In this document: positions 5,968 through 13,744 of the stretch, piece after piece
Position numbering within the stretch: position 1 is the stretch's first letter
Layout of the letters: every line of letters starts with the position of its first letter
Source: SCRD01 sp046705285
Lineage (GTDB): Bacteria > Acidobacteriota > Terriglobia > UBA7540
Direction of reading: 5' to 3'
NCBI GenBank assembly: GCA_046705285.1
Contig: JBJKQK010000073.1
Span: 1 to 64,000, forward strand
Length of the DNA: 64,000 bases
The notes under the pieces: model-generated
Databases searched by the model: none
What the model saw: the letters and a program-made list of their open reading frames with translations, nothing else
What the model was told of the DNA's origin: nothing
Program-made: the position numbers and the translations under genes

Positions 5968-7608
5968 TTAGAAAAACGGGTGAAAGCCCATGTGGATGTG
6001 CAGGCGCATTCCGTAAACGACCACTGGGCCGCGGACCTGATTGTAGCCCGGGTTCCGAACGTATTGAATATCGGGAGCGATGGAAAGACCGATGGGGAGA
6101 TTCAGGTTGTAATAAGCCTCAACAATCTGCTCTCTGCCGTAAGTGAGGCCGCCGTCACCGAGCATAAATCCCAGGCCACCGGCGGCAAGATATTTCTGAT
6201 GCTCCCGGGAAATGCCGTTGGAGACGAAAGCTACCCCGGCGTGGTCCCGGGGTCTTCCCCAGAGATTGCCGGGAACCTCGATACCGCCCTCCACCGTGTT
6301 GTTGACTTCTGTGAAGGAATAGCTCTCGTATTTCCCGTTGTTCCAGCCGGCGCGGGCAAACAGTCCAATGCCGCGGGGCAATCCCTGCTGCCAGTTCAGG
6401 CCGAATCCATATTCGTGCGCGCCCACCTGGCGAACGGCGCTGACTTCGGGGACGGGTGTCAGTCCGGCGCGCCAGGCCGCAAGGGCGTTGGCGAAACTGC
6501 CCATGCGGGCTTCATCAACGAACCCGAGCAGTCGCACCTCGCCGTTGGTGGAAGGGCTGTACCCCCAGCTGATCTGCGCGTTTTCCGCCTTGTTGTTGGT
6601 GATGTGAAGGTCCAGGTAACGGCCGTTGGGATCTTTGGTCATCAGAGCCTCGGCATAGCGAAAGCTCCAGTTGTGATCGTCGAATTCGGCATAGGCTCCG
6701 TAGGTATAACCGGACGTATTGGCGGCGAAGTCCCAGGCGCCGTTCTGGTCGGCGGTCCAGTTCATAAATTGTGAGTGGTCGTCATTGGCATAGGCGTTGT
6801 GGTCAAAGAAATCGGCCAGGCTGAATTTGCCAAAATAGAATTCAAGGCGGCGGGCGGGCAGAGAGGAATCAAGTTCGAGGATGGAAGGCGTGTTCTCCAC
6901 CGTGCCTCCGCCCAGCGGCACAATATAGTGCAGCAGAAGGCGCGACATGTAAGTATGCACGGCGCCTGCGCCCGGCGAAGGTGCACGCGTCGCGTCAAGG
7001 TCCGGAAATCCAGCAAGCCCCACAACGCCGCTCAGACCTCCGCCGCGGATATCCTCGACGTCGAAGAGGACTTCGAAATTCCGGGTGACGCGTGCCCCGG
7101 TGAAAAGGTCCTCAATGCTGGTGGCGTTATCGTTTGCGTAGTTTTCGAAGCTGTGAGGCCCCGAATACTGGGCGTAAAAAGGTGGGTTGCCTTCCGCAAT
7201 TACATTGATTTGGCCGCCGGCCCAGAAACGGTTGGAAAGACCGGAAAAGGTCTGTGGATCTTGTCCGAGGGCCTGACCGTGTTTCCCGACGAGCGAAACC
7301 TGATCTCCTGATTGGGTCGAGAATGTATTGGAATCCAGTCGCGCGGTGTCTTCGGCCGGTCTCGTGGTGGAAGAACGGCAGGCGCGGGGTGAGCGGCTCG
7401 ATTGATGTTTTGCTGAAGCAGCGTGTTCTCTTTTACATGGAGGAGTCTGCGCTTTGCGGTGGTTGCCTGAAGCCGGGGAGGGAAATCCTGCAACCGACAG
7501 GGCGGCACGACACGTGGGCGGAACAGCGGTAAGAGCAAGAGCTCCGGCCAAAGCTACCCAGACCTTTCTCGAAACCTTCCGGATTTTTGTACCTTTCGTC
7601 AGGAACAA
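5968..7608 (-). CDS. Carbohydrate-selective OprB-family porin
   Basis: A 546-residue outer-membrane beta-barrel. The N-terminus has a basic segment and hydrophobic stretch ending Thr-Cys-Arg-Ala, then a low-complexity Ser/Pro/Arg-rich part to about 95. The OprB core follows with Asn-Arg-Phe-Trp-Ala-Gly-Gly-Gln-Ile-Asn, Phe-Tyr-Phe-Gly-Lys-Phe, Arg-Gly-Ile-Gly-Leu-Phe-Ala-Arg, and many aromatic, polar alternating strands. The C-terminus His-Pro-Phe-Phe fits a BAM-recognised last strand. OprB porins admit mono- and oligosaccharides. The start is uncertain: the frame opens with TTG at 7608, almost touching GGGAGAG, and no ATG gives a full signal peptide. Confidence 0.8.
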   Translation of the reverse strand: MFLTKGTKIRKVSRKVWVALAGALALTAVPPTCRAALSVAGFPSPASGNHRKAQTPPCKREHAASAKHQSSRSPRACRSSTTRPAEDTARLDSNTFSTQSGDQVSLVGKHGQALGQDPQTFSGLSNRFWAGGQINVIAEGNPPFYAQYSGPHSFENYANDNATSIEDLFTGARVTRNFEVLFDVEDIRGGGLSGVVGLAGFPDLDATRAPSPGAGAVHTYMSRLLLHYIVPLGGGTVENTPSILELDSSLPARRLEFYFGKFSLADFFDHNAYANDDHSQFMNWTADQNGAWDFAANTSGYTYGAYAEFDDHNWSFRYAEALMTKDPNGRYLDLHITNNKAENAQISWGYSPSTNGEVRLLGFVDEARMGSFANALAAWRAGLTPVPEVSAVRQVGAHEYGFGLNWQQGLPRGIGLFARAGWNNGKYESYSFTEVNNTVEGGIEVPGNLWGRPRDHAGVAFVSNGISREHQKYLAAGGLGFMLGDGGLTYGREQIVEAYYNLNLPIGLSIAPDIQYVRNPGYNQVRGPVVVYGMRLHIHMGFHPFF

Positions 7609-7856
7609 CTCTCCCGCTTTCTGAAGGACTCTACGTGGTCATCGTCCGGACCATGCAATACGGCGATTCGTTGCTAAAAAGACGCTGTGTTTCCGGCTGC
7701 GGGAGGGATAGAACGCTGTGATCCTGGCTGGATCAAGCCCCAACCACTCTCTCGAGATGCCTTTGCTGCCTCCTCGGAAGTCCCCGCTTGAACCTGATCA
7801 CTTCGCACGCGTTTCGAACAGACTTATCAAAGGCATTCTCGACACGCCCCTCCCAA
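7609..7856. other. Intergenic spacer, nothing recognised
   Basis: About 250 nt between the upstream side of the porin gene and the 3' end of the next minus-strand gene. It should hold the porin promoter. No convincing -35/-10 pair, hairpin or small gene was seen. Confidence 0.4.
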
Positions 7857-8864
7857 TCAGTCTTGTGGCAGTTCAAGCTGGGCGGAGTCCGCGTTTACCT
7901 GATTCGCTGCAGAGAGTTCCGGACGCCGCACGGCATGAGAAGCAGGGGAAATTGCGATGGCCTTCATCAAATCGCGCAGGCTACGCGTCATCAATGAGAC
8001 ACGGGCGCTAAGCTCGAGAAGCATGATGCTCCGGTCGGTGAGGAGCTTGCGGGACATCCGCTTACGGTTAGTGATCCTGCTGGTGAGCAATTCGATCTTT
8101 TTTTGTGACCTTGGCGCACTCGGCCTGCCAATCCTTTTCTCCTTCACCCATTCATCGATCAATTCCTTTCGCCAGGACAGGTGGACGCGCGAATTGGGGG
8201 CCGGAGGAGAATTCAGATATGCCCAAACGTCATGCGGGTAAACGCTGTGTCCGCTTCTCTTACGCTCGAGGAGGGGCGTCAGCATGCTCGGTCCGACCCC
8301 CAAAGAACCGGTTCCGGCATGGGCCTTCAGGCCGAGAATCGAGAAAAATACGCCTATCGCGCCGCCAGCCACACCGACGATGTCGCCGGGAATTCCTGTT
8401 CTGTTGTCCAACTGCATCGCCGTGCCGATGATCCCTGACCCGGTGCCCGTAACAATGTTTGCCATCGATAGAAAATCAGTCTTGCGATTCAGACGGTTGG
8501 CGAGCCTCTGCCGCAACTCAATGATTTCAGCGCGTTCGTTGTCAATTTTCGCCAGGACGCGATCGACGTCGAGGAAAGCTACAACTACCGCTTCGGTGAT
8601 CTGCTGGTGCAATGCAAGTTCCTCCACGGACATACAACTCGCCTGATTGCATCCGGCCTGAAGTGCGCGCAGATGCTCGACCAATGGAAAGACGCCGATC
8701 TCTTCTGCAATTTGTTCCACCTTGGGCGACATCGGCGGGACAAGAGCCACGGAACGGCGGCCGGAAACCTGTTCCTTTTCGGCAGGGGTTCCGGTCTTTC
8801 CGGCCGCGGGCATGATTGGCAGTGCCATCGCAAGCACTGCCGCGGCAATTCTGGAGCGCCCCAT
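7857..8864 (-). CDS. Hypothetical secreted protein with glycine-rich hydrophobic segment
   Basis: A 335-residue protein of no recognised family. The ATG at 8864 follows AGAGGTTGAAGT. Residues 1-22 form a Sec-type signal ending Pro-Ala-Ala-Gly. Residues 75-130 are a predicted helical region rich in Glu, Arg and Leu, possibly coiled coil. Residues about 135-185 are two Gly/Ala/Ile-rich hydrophobic stretches (Gly-Thr-Gly-Ser-Gly-Ile-Ile-Gly; Val-Ala-Gly-Gly-Ala-Ile-Gly-Val) that could be membrane hairpins or glycine zippers. The C-terminal third is basic (Lys/Arg-rich). Neighbours give no clue to its role. Confidence 0.6.
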   Translation of the reverse strand: MGRSRIAAAVLAMALPIMPAAGKTGTPAEKEQVSGRRSVALVPPMSPKVEQIAEEIGVFPLVEHLRALQAGCNQASCMSVEELALHQQITEAVVVAFLDVDRVLAKIDNERAEIIELRQRLANRLNRKTDFLSMANIVTGTGSGIIGTAMQLDNRTGIPGDIVGVAGGAIGVFFSILGLKAHAGTGSLGVGPSMLTPLLERKRSGHSVYPHDVWAYLNSPPAPNSRVHLSWRKELIDEWVKEKRIGRPSAPRSQKKIELLTSRITNRKRMSRKLLTDRSIMLLELSARVSLMTRSLRDLMKAIAISPASHAVRRPELSAANQVNADSAQLELPQD

Positions 8865-9270
8865 ACTTCAACCTCTGTAAGCGGCCGGATGACCTTGCTC
8901 GCCTTTGCGCTTACAAGAGAGCTTGCTTCGTTCGCCTTACCTCACACAAACCTGCGCATAACCGGAGAAAGGCGATACTCTCATCTGGATCTATCTTCGA
9001 TTGCGGCAGGACCTGTTGAAGCATGTTCAAAGAAAGCCCCATCAGCAATGGCCAGCCGCGAAATGGCACAAAACCAAGCCATTATCCAGAGGCTCTGGCC
9101 ACTGAAGAAAAGCACCCCCTTTTAGTTCGGATGCAGGATTCAACCGAAATTGATGCATCGGCAACCTGGCGGAGTGAAAGAAACCCTATGGGAACCTCGT
9201 TCTCAGTCTTCGGGCGGGACGAACTGGCCGGCAGAACAGAGAGCTTCCGGCAGGACCCGATGCCAAAGTA
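8865..9270. other. Intergenic region upstream of sdh operon
   Basis: About 400 nt with only short overlapping open frames that show no family motif or convincing start site. Nothing else was recognised apart from the promoter listed separately at its right edge. Confidence 0.4.
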
Positions 9271-9300
9271 TTGCCAACTGCTGAATACTTGCCATACAAT
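9271..9300 (+). promoter_or_regulatory. Sigma-70-type promoter of the sdh operon
   Basis: TTGCCA (9271-9276) and TACAAT (9295-9300) with an 18-nt spacer. Each differs from consensus at one position. Predicted transcription would start near 9307, leaving a leader of about 57 nt before sdhC. Confidence 0.6.
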
Positions 9301-9363
9301 GGCGAGTCAACCGGAAAGGCCCTTTCACCAAGAAGTCTTCCCGAGAGGGAGAGTCACGTCATC

Positions 9364-9735
9364 ATGGCTAAAATCACAAAGTACGTTACTTATCGCGGAG
9401 GCGAAGGCCAGTGGTCATGGCTGCTGCACCGCATCACGGGGATCGGCGTCTTCGTTTTTCTGCTGGCGCACATCGTCGATACTGCGTTGATCGGCTGGGG
9501 CCCTAAAGTTTATAACGAGGTTATCGCCCTCTACCGGAACCCGGTGGCCTTAGCTGGGGAAGTGATTCTGGGTGGCGCCGTGCTCTACCACGCCCTTAAT
9601 GGCATCAGGATTTTTATTATTGATTTCTGGCCGGACTCCACGCTGGCGCAGAAGAAACTGTTTTACGCCGTGATTGCGATTTTTGCGGTGATTTATGTGC
9701 CCGCCGCGATTTATATGTTTTTTGCAATGAAGTAG
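9364..9735 (+). CDS. sdhC: Succinate dehydrogenase cytochrome b556 subunit
   Basis: A 123-residue inner-membrane protein with three hydrophobic segments. The first is preceded by Trp-Leu-Leu-His-Arg-Ile-Thr-Gly-Ile-Gly, the SdhC signature in which Ser/His/Arg residues contact quinone. Leu-Tyr-His-Ala-Leu-Asn-Gly-Ile-Arg in the second helix carries the likely heme-ligand His. It anchors SdhAB and helps reduce quinone. The ATG at 9364 is chosen because the family begins just before the first helix. The frame is open to 9271, but that extension contains the promoter. Nine nt separate it from sdhD. Confidence 0.9.
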   Translation: MAKITKYVTYRGGEGQWSWLLHRITGIGVFVFLLAHIVDTALIGWGPKVYNEVIALYRNPVALAGEVILGGAVLYHALNGIRIFIIDFWPDSTLAQKKLFYAVIAIFAVIYVPAAIYMFFAMK

Positions 9736-9744
9736 GAGGAACAG

Positions 9745-10125
9745 ATGAACCGAGTAGCTAGCCCAAGGCCGCAAGGCGGCATCGATCTGGCAGCATGGAT
9801 CTTCATGCGCGTGTCGGGTGTCGTGTTGCTATTCATGGTCCTGACCCACCTGTTCATTATGCACATCGCCAACGATGTCTATAACATTAATTACAATTTT
9901 GTTGCGCAACGCTATGCCACGCCTTTCTGGAGAACCTATGACGTGGTGATGCTGTGGCTGGCGCTGATTCACGGAGTGAACGGTGTGCGGGTGATGATTG
10001 ACGATTACGTGGGATCGCGCGGCTGGCGAGTGATTTCGCTGGCCTCGCTCTACGTGGTGGGATTCATTTTCCTGGCGCTAGGTTCGCTGGTGATTTTGAC
10101 TTTTAATCCTGCGCGGCCGTTTTAG
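9745..10125 (+). CDS. sdhD: Succinate dehydrogenase membrane anchor subunit
   Basis: A 126-residue membrane protein starting at an ATG behind AGGAGGAACAG. It has three hydrophobic helices. The first follows Trp-Ile-Phe-Met-Arg-Val-Ser-Gly, and the second carries Leu-Ile-His-Gly-Val-Asn-Gly-Val-Arg with a likely heme or quinone-site His. SdhC and SdhD together bind the catalytic SdhAB dimer to the inner membrane, joining the citric acid cycle to the quinone pool. The gene lies between sdhC and sdhA on the same strand, in the conserved order. Confidence 0.9.
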   Translation: MNRVASPRPQGGIDLAAWIFMRVSGVVLLFMVLTHLFIMHIANDVYNINYNFVAQRYATPFWRTYDVVMLWLALIHGVNGVRVMIDDYVGSRGWRVISLASLYVVGFIFLALGSLVILTFNPARPF

Positions 10126-10163
10126 GGCGTGGCTGCGGGAAGCAAGGAACTGAGGTTTAACGG

Positions 10164-11888
10164 ATGGCCCATCGCTATGATGCTTTGATTATCGGAGCAG
10201 GAGGCGCCGGCTTGATGGCCGCGCTGCAACTCTCTTCCCACGGCCGTGTGGCCGTGATCAGCAAGCTTTATCCTACGCGCTCCCATACGGGTGCAGCCCA
10301 GGGAGGCATCGGTGCTGCGCTCGGGAACCACGAAGAGGACCACTGGGAGTGGCATATGTTCGATACGGTCAAGGGTAGCGATTACCTGGCTGACCAGGAT
10401 GCGGTGGAAATCCTGTGCCGTGAAGCCATCGAAACCGTTTACGACCTGGAACACTGGGGACTGCCCTTCAGCCGCACGCCGGAGGGGAAGATCGCCCAAC
10501 GGCCGTTTGGGGGGCACACGCGCGAGTTCGGCAAAGCTCCCGTGAGAAGATCCTGTTACGCCGCCGACCGGACCGGGCACATGATCCTGCAGACCATGTA
10601 CCAGCAGTGCCTGAAGAATGAGGTTCATTTCTTCGACGAGTATCATGTGCTGGACCTGCTGGTCGAACAGGGACGATGCGCCGGTGTGGTGGCGCTGTGT
10701 CTCGCAACGGGCGAGCTGCACACGTTCCATGCCAAGGCGGTGGTTTTCGCTACGGGGGGATTCGGAAGGGTTTACAGCGTAACCTCCAATGCCCACGCAC
10801 TGACCGGCGACGGCATGGCGGTGGTGCTGCGGCGCGGAATTCCGCTGCAAGACATGGAATTTTTCCAGTTTCATCCTACGGGCATCTACAAGATGGGTAT
10901 CCTGCTGAGCGAAGCCGCGCGCGGCGAGGGTGCCATCCTGAGGAACAAGGATGGCGAGCGATTCATGGAGCGCTACGCGCCCACCCTGCTGGACCTGGCT
11001 CCGCGCGACATGGTCTCGCGCGCCATGTACCGCGAAATGCGCGAAGGGCGCGGCATTGGCGGGAAGAATTACCTTCACCTCGACATGACGCATCTGGGGC
11101 GTGAACTGTTGGACCTGAAGCTGCCGGACATTACCGATTTTGTCAGAACCTACCTGGGAATCGAGCCGGCGAAGGAACTGATTCCTGTGCAGCCAACAGC
11201 CCACTACGCGATGGGCGGCATCCCGACTGACAACGACGGCCGCGTGGTGATCGACGAAAAGAAGACTCCGCTGCCGGGCCTTTATGCGGCGGGGGAGACA
11301 GCTTGCGTTTCCGTGCACGGGGCGAACCGCCTGGGCACGAATTCTCTGGTCGACATCCTTGTGTTCGGCCGCCGCAGCGGACGCCATGCCGCGCGCTTTA
11401 TTAAGGAAAACGAGCTGGTTCCGCTTGGAGAAAAGCCGGAAGATCGCGCGCGGGAAACCATCGACCGGCTGCTCCACAGCCAGGGGTCGGAACGTGCCGC
11501 GGACATTCGGGAAACGCTGCAGAACGAGATGATGGAAAAGGCCTCAGTCTTCCGCGATGCCGGAACCCTGACAGCCATGCGCGACAAAATCCGCGAGATT
11601 CGCGACCGCTATAGCCGCGCCCGGATTGAGGACCGTGGCACGAAGTACAATACCCAGCTTCTGGAAATCTTTGAGCTGGGGACCTTGATCGACCTGGCGG
11701 ACGTTCTGGTGGAGGGCGCGCTGGCCCGTCAGGAGAGCCGTGGGGCGCACTTCCGGGAAGATTTCCCCAAGCGCGACGATGTCAATTTCCTGAAGCATAC
11801 TCTGGCCTACCTGGAACCCAAGGGAATTCGGTTGGCCTATAAGCCGGTGACGATCACGAAGTTCGAGCCAAAGGAAAGGAAGTACTGA
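10164..11888 (+). CDS. sdhA: Succinate dehydrogenase flavoprotein subunit
   Basis: A 574-residue catalytic subunit that oxidises succinate to fumarate. The N-terminal dinucleotide-binding motif is Ile-Ile-Gly-Ala-Gly-Gly-Ala-Gly-Leu (9-17). Thr-Arg-Ser-His-Thr-Gly-Ala-Ala-Gln-Gly-Gly includes His41, the residue that carries covalent FAD. The Phe-His-Pro-Thr-Gly-Ile-Tyr substrate-site motif lies near 235-241, and the Ala-Gly-Glu ... Val-His-Gly-Ala-Asn-Arg-Leu-Gly-Thr-Asn-Ser-Leu block near 370-395. Length is normal. The stop is 3 nt before the sdhB start, so the two are likely translated together. It faces the cytoplasm, bound to SdhB. Confidence 0.97.
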   Translation: MAHRYDALIIGAGGAGLMAALQLSSHGRVAVISKLYPTRSHTGAAQGGIGAALGNHEEDHWEWHMFDTVKGSDYLADQDAVEILCREAIETVYDLEHWGLPFSRTPEGKIAQRPFGGHTREFGKAPVRRSCYAADRTGHMILQTMYQQCLKNEVHFFDEYHVLDLLVEQGRCAGVVALCLATGELHTFHAKAVVFATGGFGRVYSVTSNAHALTGDGMAVVLRRGIPLQDMEFFQFHPTGIYKMGILLSEAARGEGAILRNKDGERFMERYAPTLLDLAPRDMVSRAMYREMREGRGIGGKNYLHLDMTHLGRELLDLKLPDITDFVRTYLGIEPAKELIPVQPTAHYAMGGIPTDNDGRVVIDEKKTPLPGLYAAGETACVSVHGANRLGTNSLVDILVFGRRSGRHAARFIKENELVPLGEKPEDRARETIDRLLHSQGSERAADIRETLQNEMMEKASVFRDAGTLTAMRDKIREIRDRYSRARIEDRGTKYNTQLLEIFELGTLIDLADVLVEGALARQESRGAHFREDFPKRDDVNFLKHTLAYLEPKGIRLAYKPVTITKFEPKERKY

Positions 11889-11891
11889 TCT

Positions 11892-12590
11892 ATGCAGGTG
11901 AAGCTGAAAATCCGGCGCTTCAACCCGGAAAAGGATGCGCAACCGTGGTGGGGGGAATACAAGTTTGAAGCTGAGCCCACCGACCGGCTGCTCGACGCCC
12001 TGAACCATGTGAAGTGGTATATTGACGGGACGCTGACGTATCGCCGCTCCTGCGCCCACGGCGTGTGCGGGTCAGACGCCATGCTCATCAACGGCCACAA
12101 CGGCCTGGCTTGCAAGATGTTACTGAAGAATCTGGGCTCAAAAATCACCGTCGAGCCAATGCGGGGCTTTCGGGTGATCAAAGACCTGCTGGTCGATATG
12201 GAAGTGTTCTTCGACAAGTACAAGGCGATGAAGCCTTACTTTATTACCCACTCGCCGGAGCCGGAAAAAGAAAGGGTGCAGTCGGTTGAGGACCGTGAGA
12301 GGTTTGACGACTCGACCAAATGCATCCTCTGCGGGGCATGCACCACGTCATGCCCGTCGTTCTGGGCCAATCCGGACTATGTAGGTCCGGCCGCCATCGT
12401 CAACGCTCATCGCTTTATTTTCGACAGCCGGGATGAAGGGAAGGATGAGCGGCTCGCTGTCCTGAATACCATGGAGGGCGTCTGGCGTTGCCGCACGATC
12501 TTCAATTGCGTTGAAGCCTGCCCCCGAGGCATCAACGTGACACGCGCCATCGGGGAAGTTAAAAAGGCTTTGCTATTCCGCAAGGTTTGA
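11892..12590 (+). CDS. sdhB: Succinate dehydrogenase iron-sulfur subunit
   Basis: A 232-residue subunit with three Fe-S clusters. The 2Fe-2S motif is Cys-Ala-His-Gly-Val-Cys-Gly-Ser-Asp ... Leu-Ala-Cys, with Asp at the third ligand position as in Escherichia coli SdhB. Cys-Ile-Leu-Cys-Gly-Ala-Cys ... Cys-Pro binds the 4Fe-4S cluster. The later Cys-Arg-Thr-Ile-Phe-Asn-Cys-Val-Glu-Ala-Cys-Pro block provides the 3Fe-4S ligands. It carries electrons from FAD in SdhA to quinone at SdhCD. It is the last gene of the operon and faces the dienelactone hydrolase gene tail to tail. Confidence 0.96.
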   Translation: MQVKLKIRRFNPEKDAQPWWGEYKFEAEPTDRLLDALNHVKWYIDGTLTYRRSCAHGVCGSDAMLINGHNGLACKMLLKNLGSKITVEPMRGFRVIKDLLVDMEVFFDKYKAMKPYFITHSPEPEKERVQSVEDRERFDDSTKCILCGACTTSCPSFWANPDYVGPAAIVNAHRFIFDSRDEGKDERLAVLNTMEGVWRCRTIFNCVEACPRGINVTRAIGEVKKALLFRKV

Positions 12591-12655
12591 GCGTACTCGT
12601 TTTCCCTGCCTGATCGAATTCCCTTTCAGAGAGGGATCCTTCGCCGTTTCGGAGG

Positions 12656-13408
12656 TCACTTCAGCGTCCGGTCGAAAAAGGCCAGCGTCCGAGCTCTTGC
12701 GTCACGCGCGGCTTCCGGGCGATAGCGCCCTTTATTGTTGGGGTTCTCGAAAGCGTGGCCGGCGCCGGCATAGATTTTGGCATCAATCTTCTTGCCTGCC
12801 TTCCGCATCGCCTTTTCAAAAGCATGGACGGCAGAAGGAGGAATGCCGCGATCGTCAGCGCCGAAATTTCCCAGCAAGGGCGCCTTGATCTTCTCAATCA
12901 AGGCCGGATCGGTTACCAATTCGCCGTAATTCACGACGCATGCGGCGAGGCGTGGCTCATGGATGGCGAGTTGCAAAGAATAGCCGCCGCCCATGCACCA
13001 GCCGATCGAACCGATCTTGTCCTTTTCGACGTTCGGCATAGCGGCCAGAAAGTTGTACGCGGCCGCCACGTCGCGGATGGCGCGTTCACGAGGCATGCTC
13101 TGCATCAGCTTGCGCGCCTCGGCTGGCGTCGTGGCGATTTTGCCGTGGTAAAGATCCGGCGCGAGCGCCACATAGCCGTGCTGGGCGAACTCCCGAGCCT
13201 GCTCCTTAACCCAGTCATTCAATCCCCACCATTCCTGGATGACGACCAGTGCCGGATGGCGGCCGGGCGTGCCTGGGACTGCCAGATAGCCCGAAACAGT
13301 TTCCGGGCCGCTTCTGAAATGCACAGTTTCAGTCCTGACGGCAGCCTGGGCGCCCGAAAGGGGTGCGATGAGCAGACCAAGACAGACGAGCAATCCAATT
13401 CGACTCAT
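12656..13408 (-). CDS. Dienelactone hydrolase family protein, secreted
   Basis: A 250-residue alpha/beta hydrolase with an N-terminal signal peptide ending Ala-Gln-Ala (about 22). The dienelactone hydrolase triad is visible as Cys138 in Gly-Trp-Cys-Met-Gly-Gly-Gly, Asp186 in Ala-Asp-Asp-Arg-Gly and His218 in Gly-Ala-Gly-His-Ala-Phe, with the family's Glu59 in Gln-Glu-Trp-Trp-Gly. Family members open lactone or ester rings. The physiological substrate here is unknown, and the signal suggests a periplasmic role. The ATG at 13408 is preceded by GGGGAGATATTCA. The frame is open further upstream to 13765, but that extension has no family match. Confidence 0.88.
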   Translation of the reverse strand: MSRIGLLVCLGLLIAPLSGAQAAVRTETVHFRSGPETVSGYLAVPGTPGRHPALVVIQEWWGLNDWVKEQAREFAQHGYVALAPDLYHGKIATTPAEARKLMQSMPRERAIRDVAAAYNFLAAMPNVEKDKIGSIGWCMGGGYSLQLAIHEPRLAACVVNYGELVTDPALIEKIKAPLLGNFGADDRGIPPSAVHAFEKAMRKAGKKIDAKIYAGAGHAFENPNNKGRYRPEAARDARARTLAFFDRTLK

Positions 13409-13641
13409 TGAATATCTCCCCAGTAAACGCTTGGTGTGAAGGCAGGTCTCATTATACTCTCCGAGCCGCTGGTTTTCATTAGTTTGGCACCTTGCTCCAG
13501 CGGCTCCTGGCAAACGCCTGTGGACACAGAGAGCATGAGATATCGAGGCAGCAGACAGAAAAGGTGGTGGCAAGGAGCGCACATGTGCCATGGCAGAGCG
13601 TCTGCGCGGCAAAGCGTGGCAAAGGAGGCTGACGTTTGTAG

Positions 13642-13647
13642 TATAAT
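13642..13647 (+). promoter_or_regulatory. -10 element upstream of the ASPIC/UnbV gene
   Basis: A perfect TATAAT at 13642-13647, about 98 nt before the ATG at 13745. The -35 region is weak by eye. Confidence 0.4.
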
Positions 13648-13744
13648 CGGACTTTTGGTGCTGGCCTGAAATTGACCCTGTTCCTCCCGAATCTGTCTGT
13701 TGAATGGGCATCGTCATCGGGACGGCTGGCATATTAAGTTCCGC

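Noticed and set aside
9271..9363. N-terminal extension of SdhC
   Set aside because: This stretch contains the TTGCCA/TACAAT promoter and is not part of the SdhC family.
10122..11477. 451-codon minus-strand frame
   Set aside because: Antisense shadow of sdhA, whose motifs and operon place are unambiguous.
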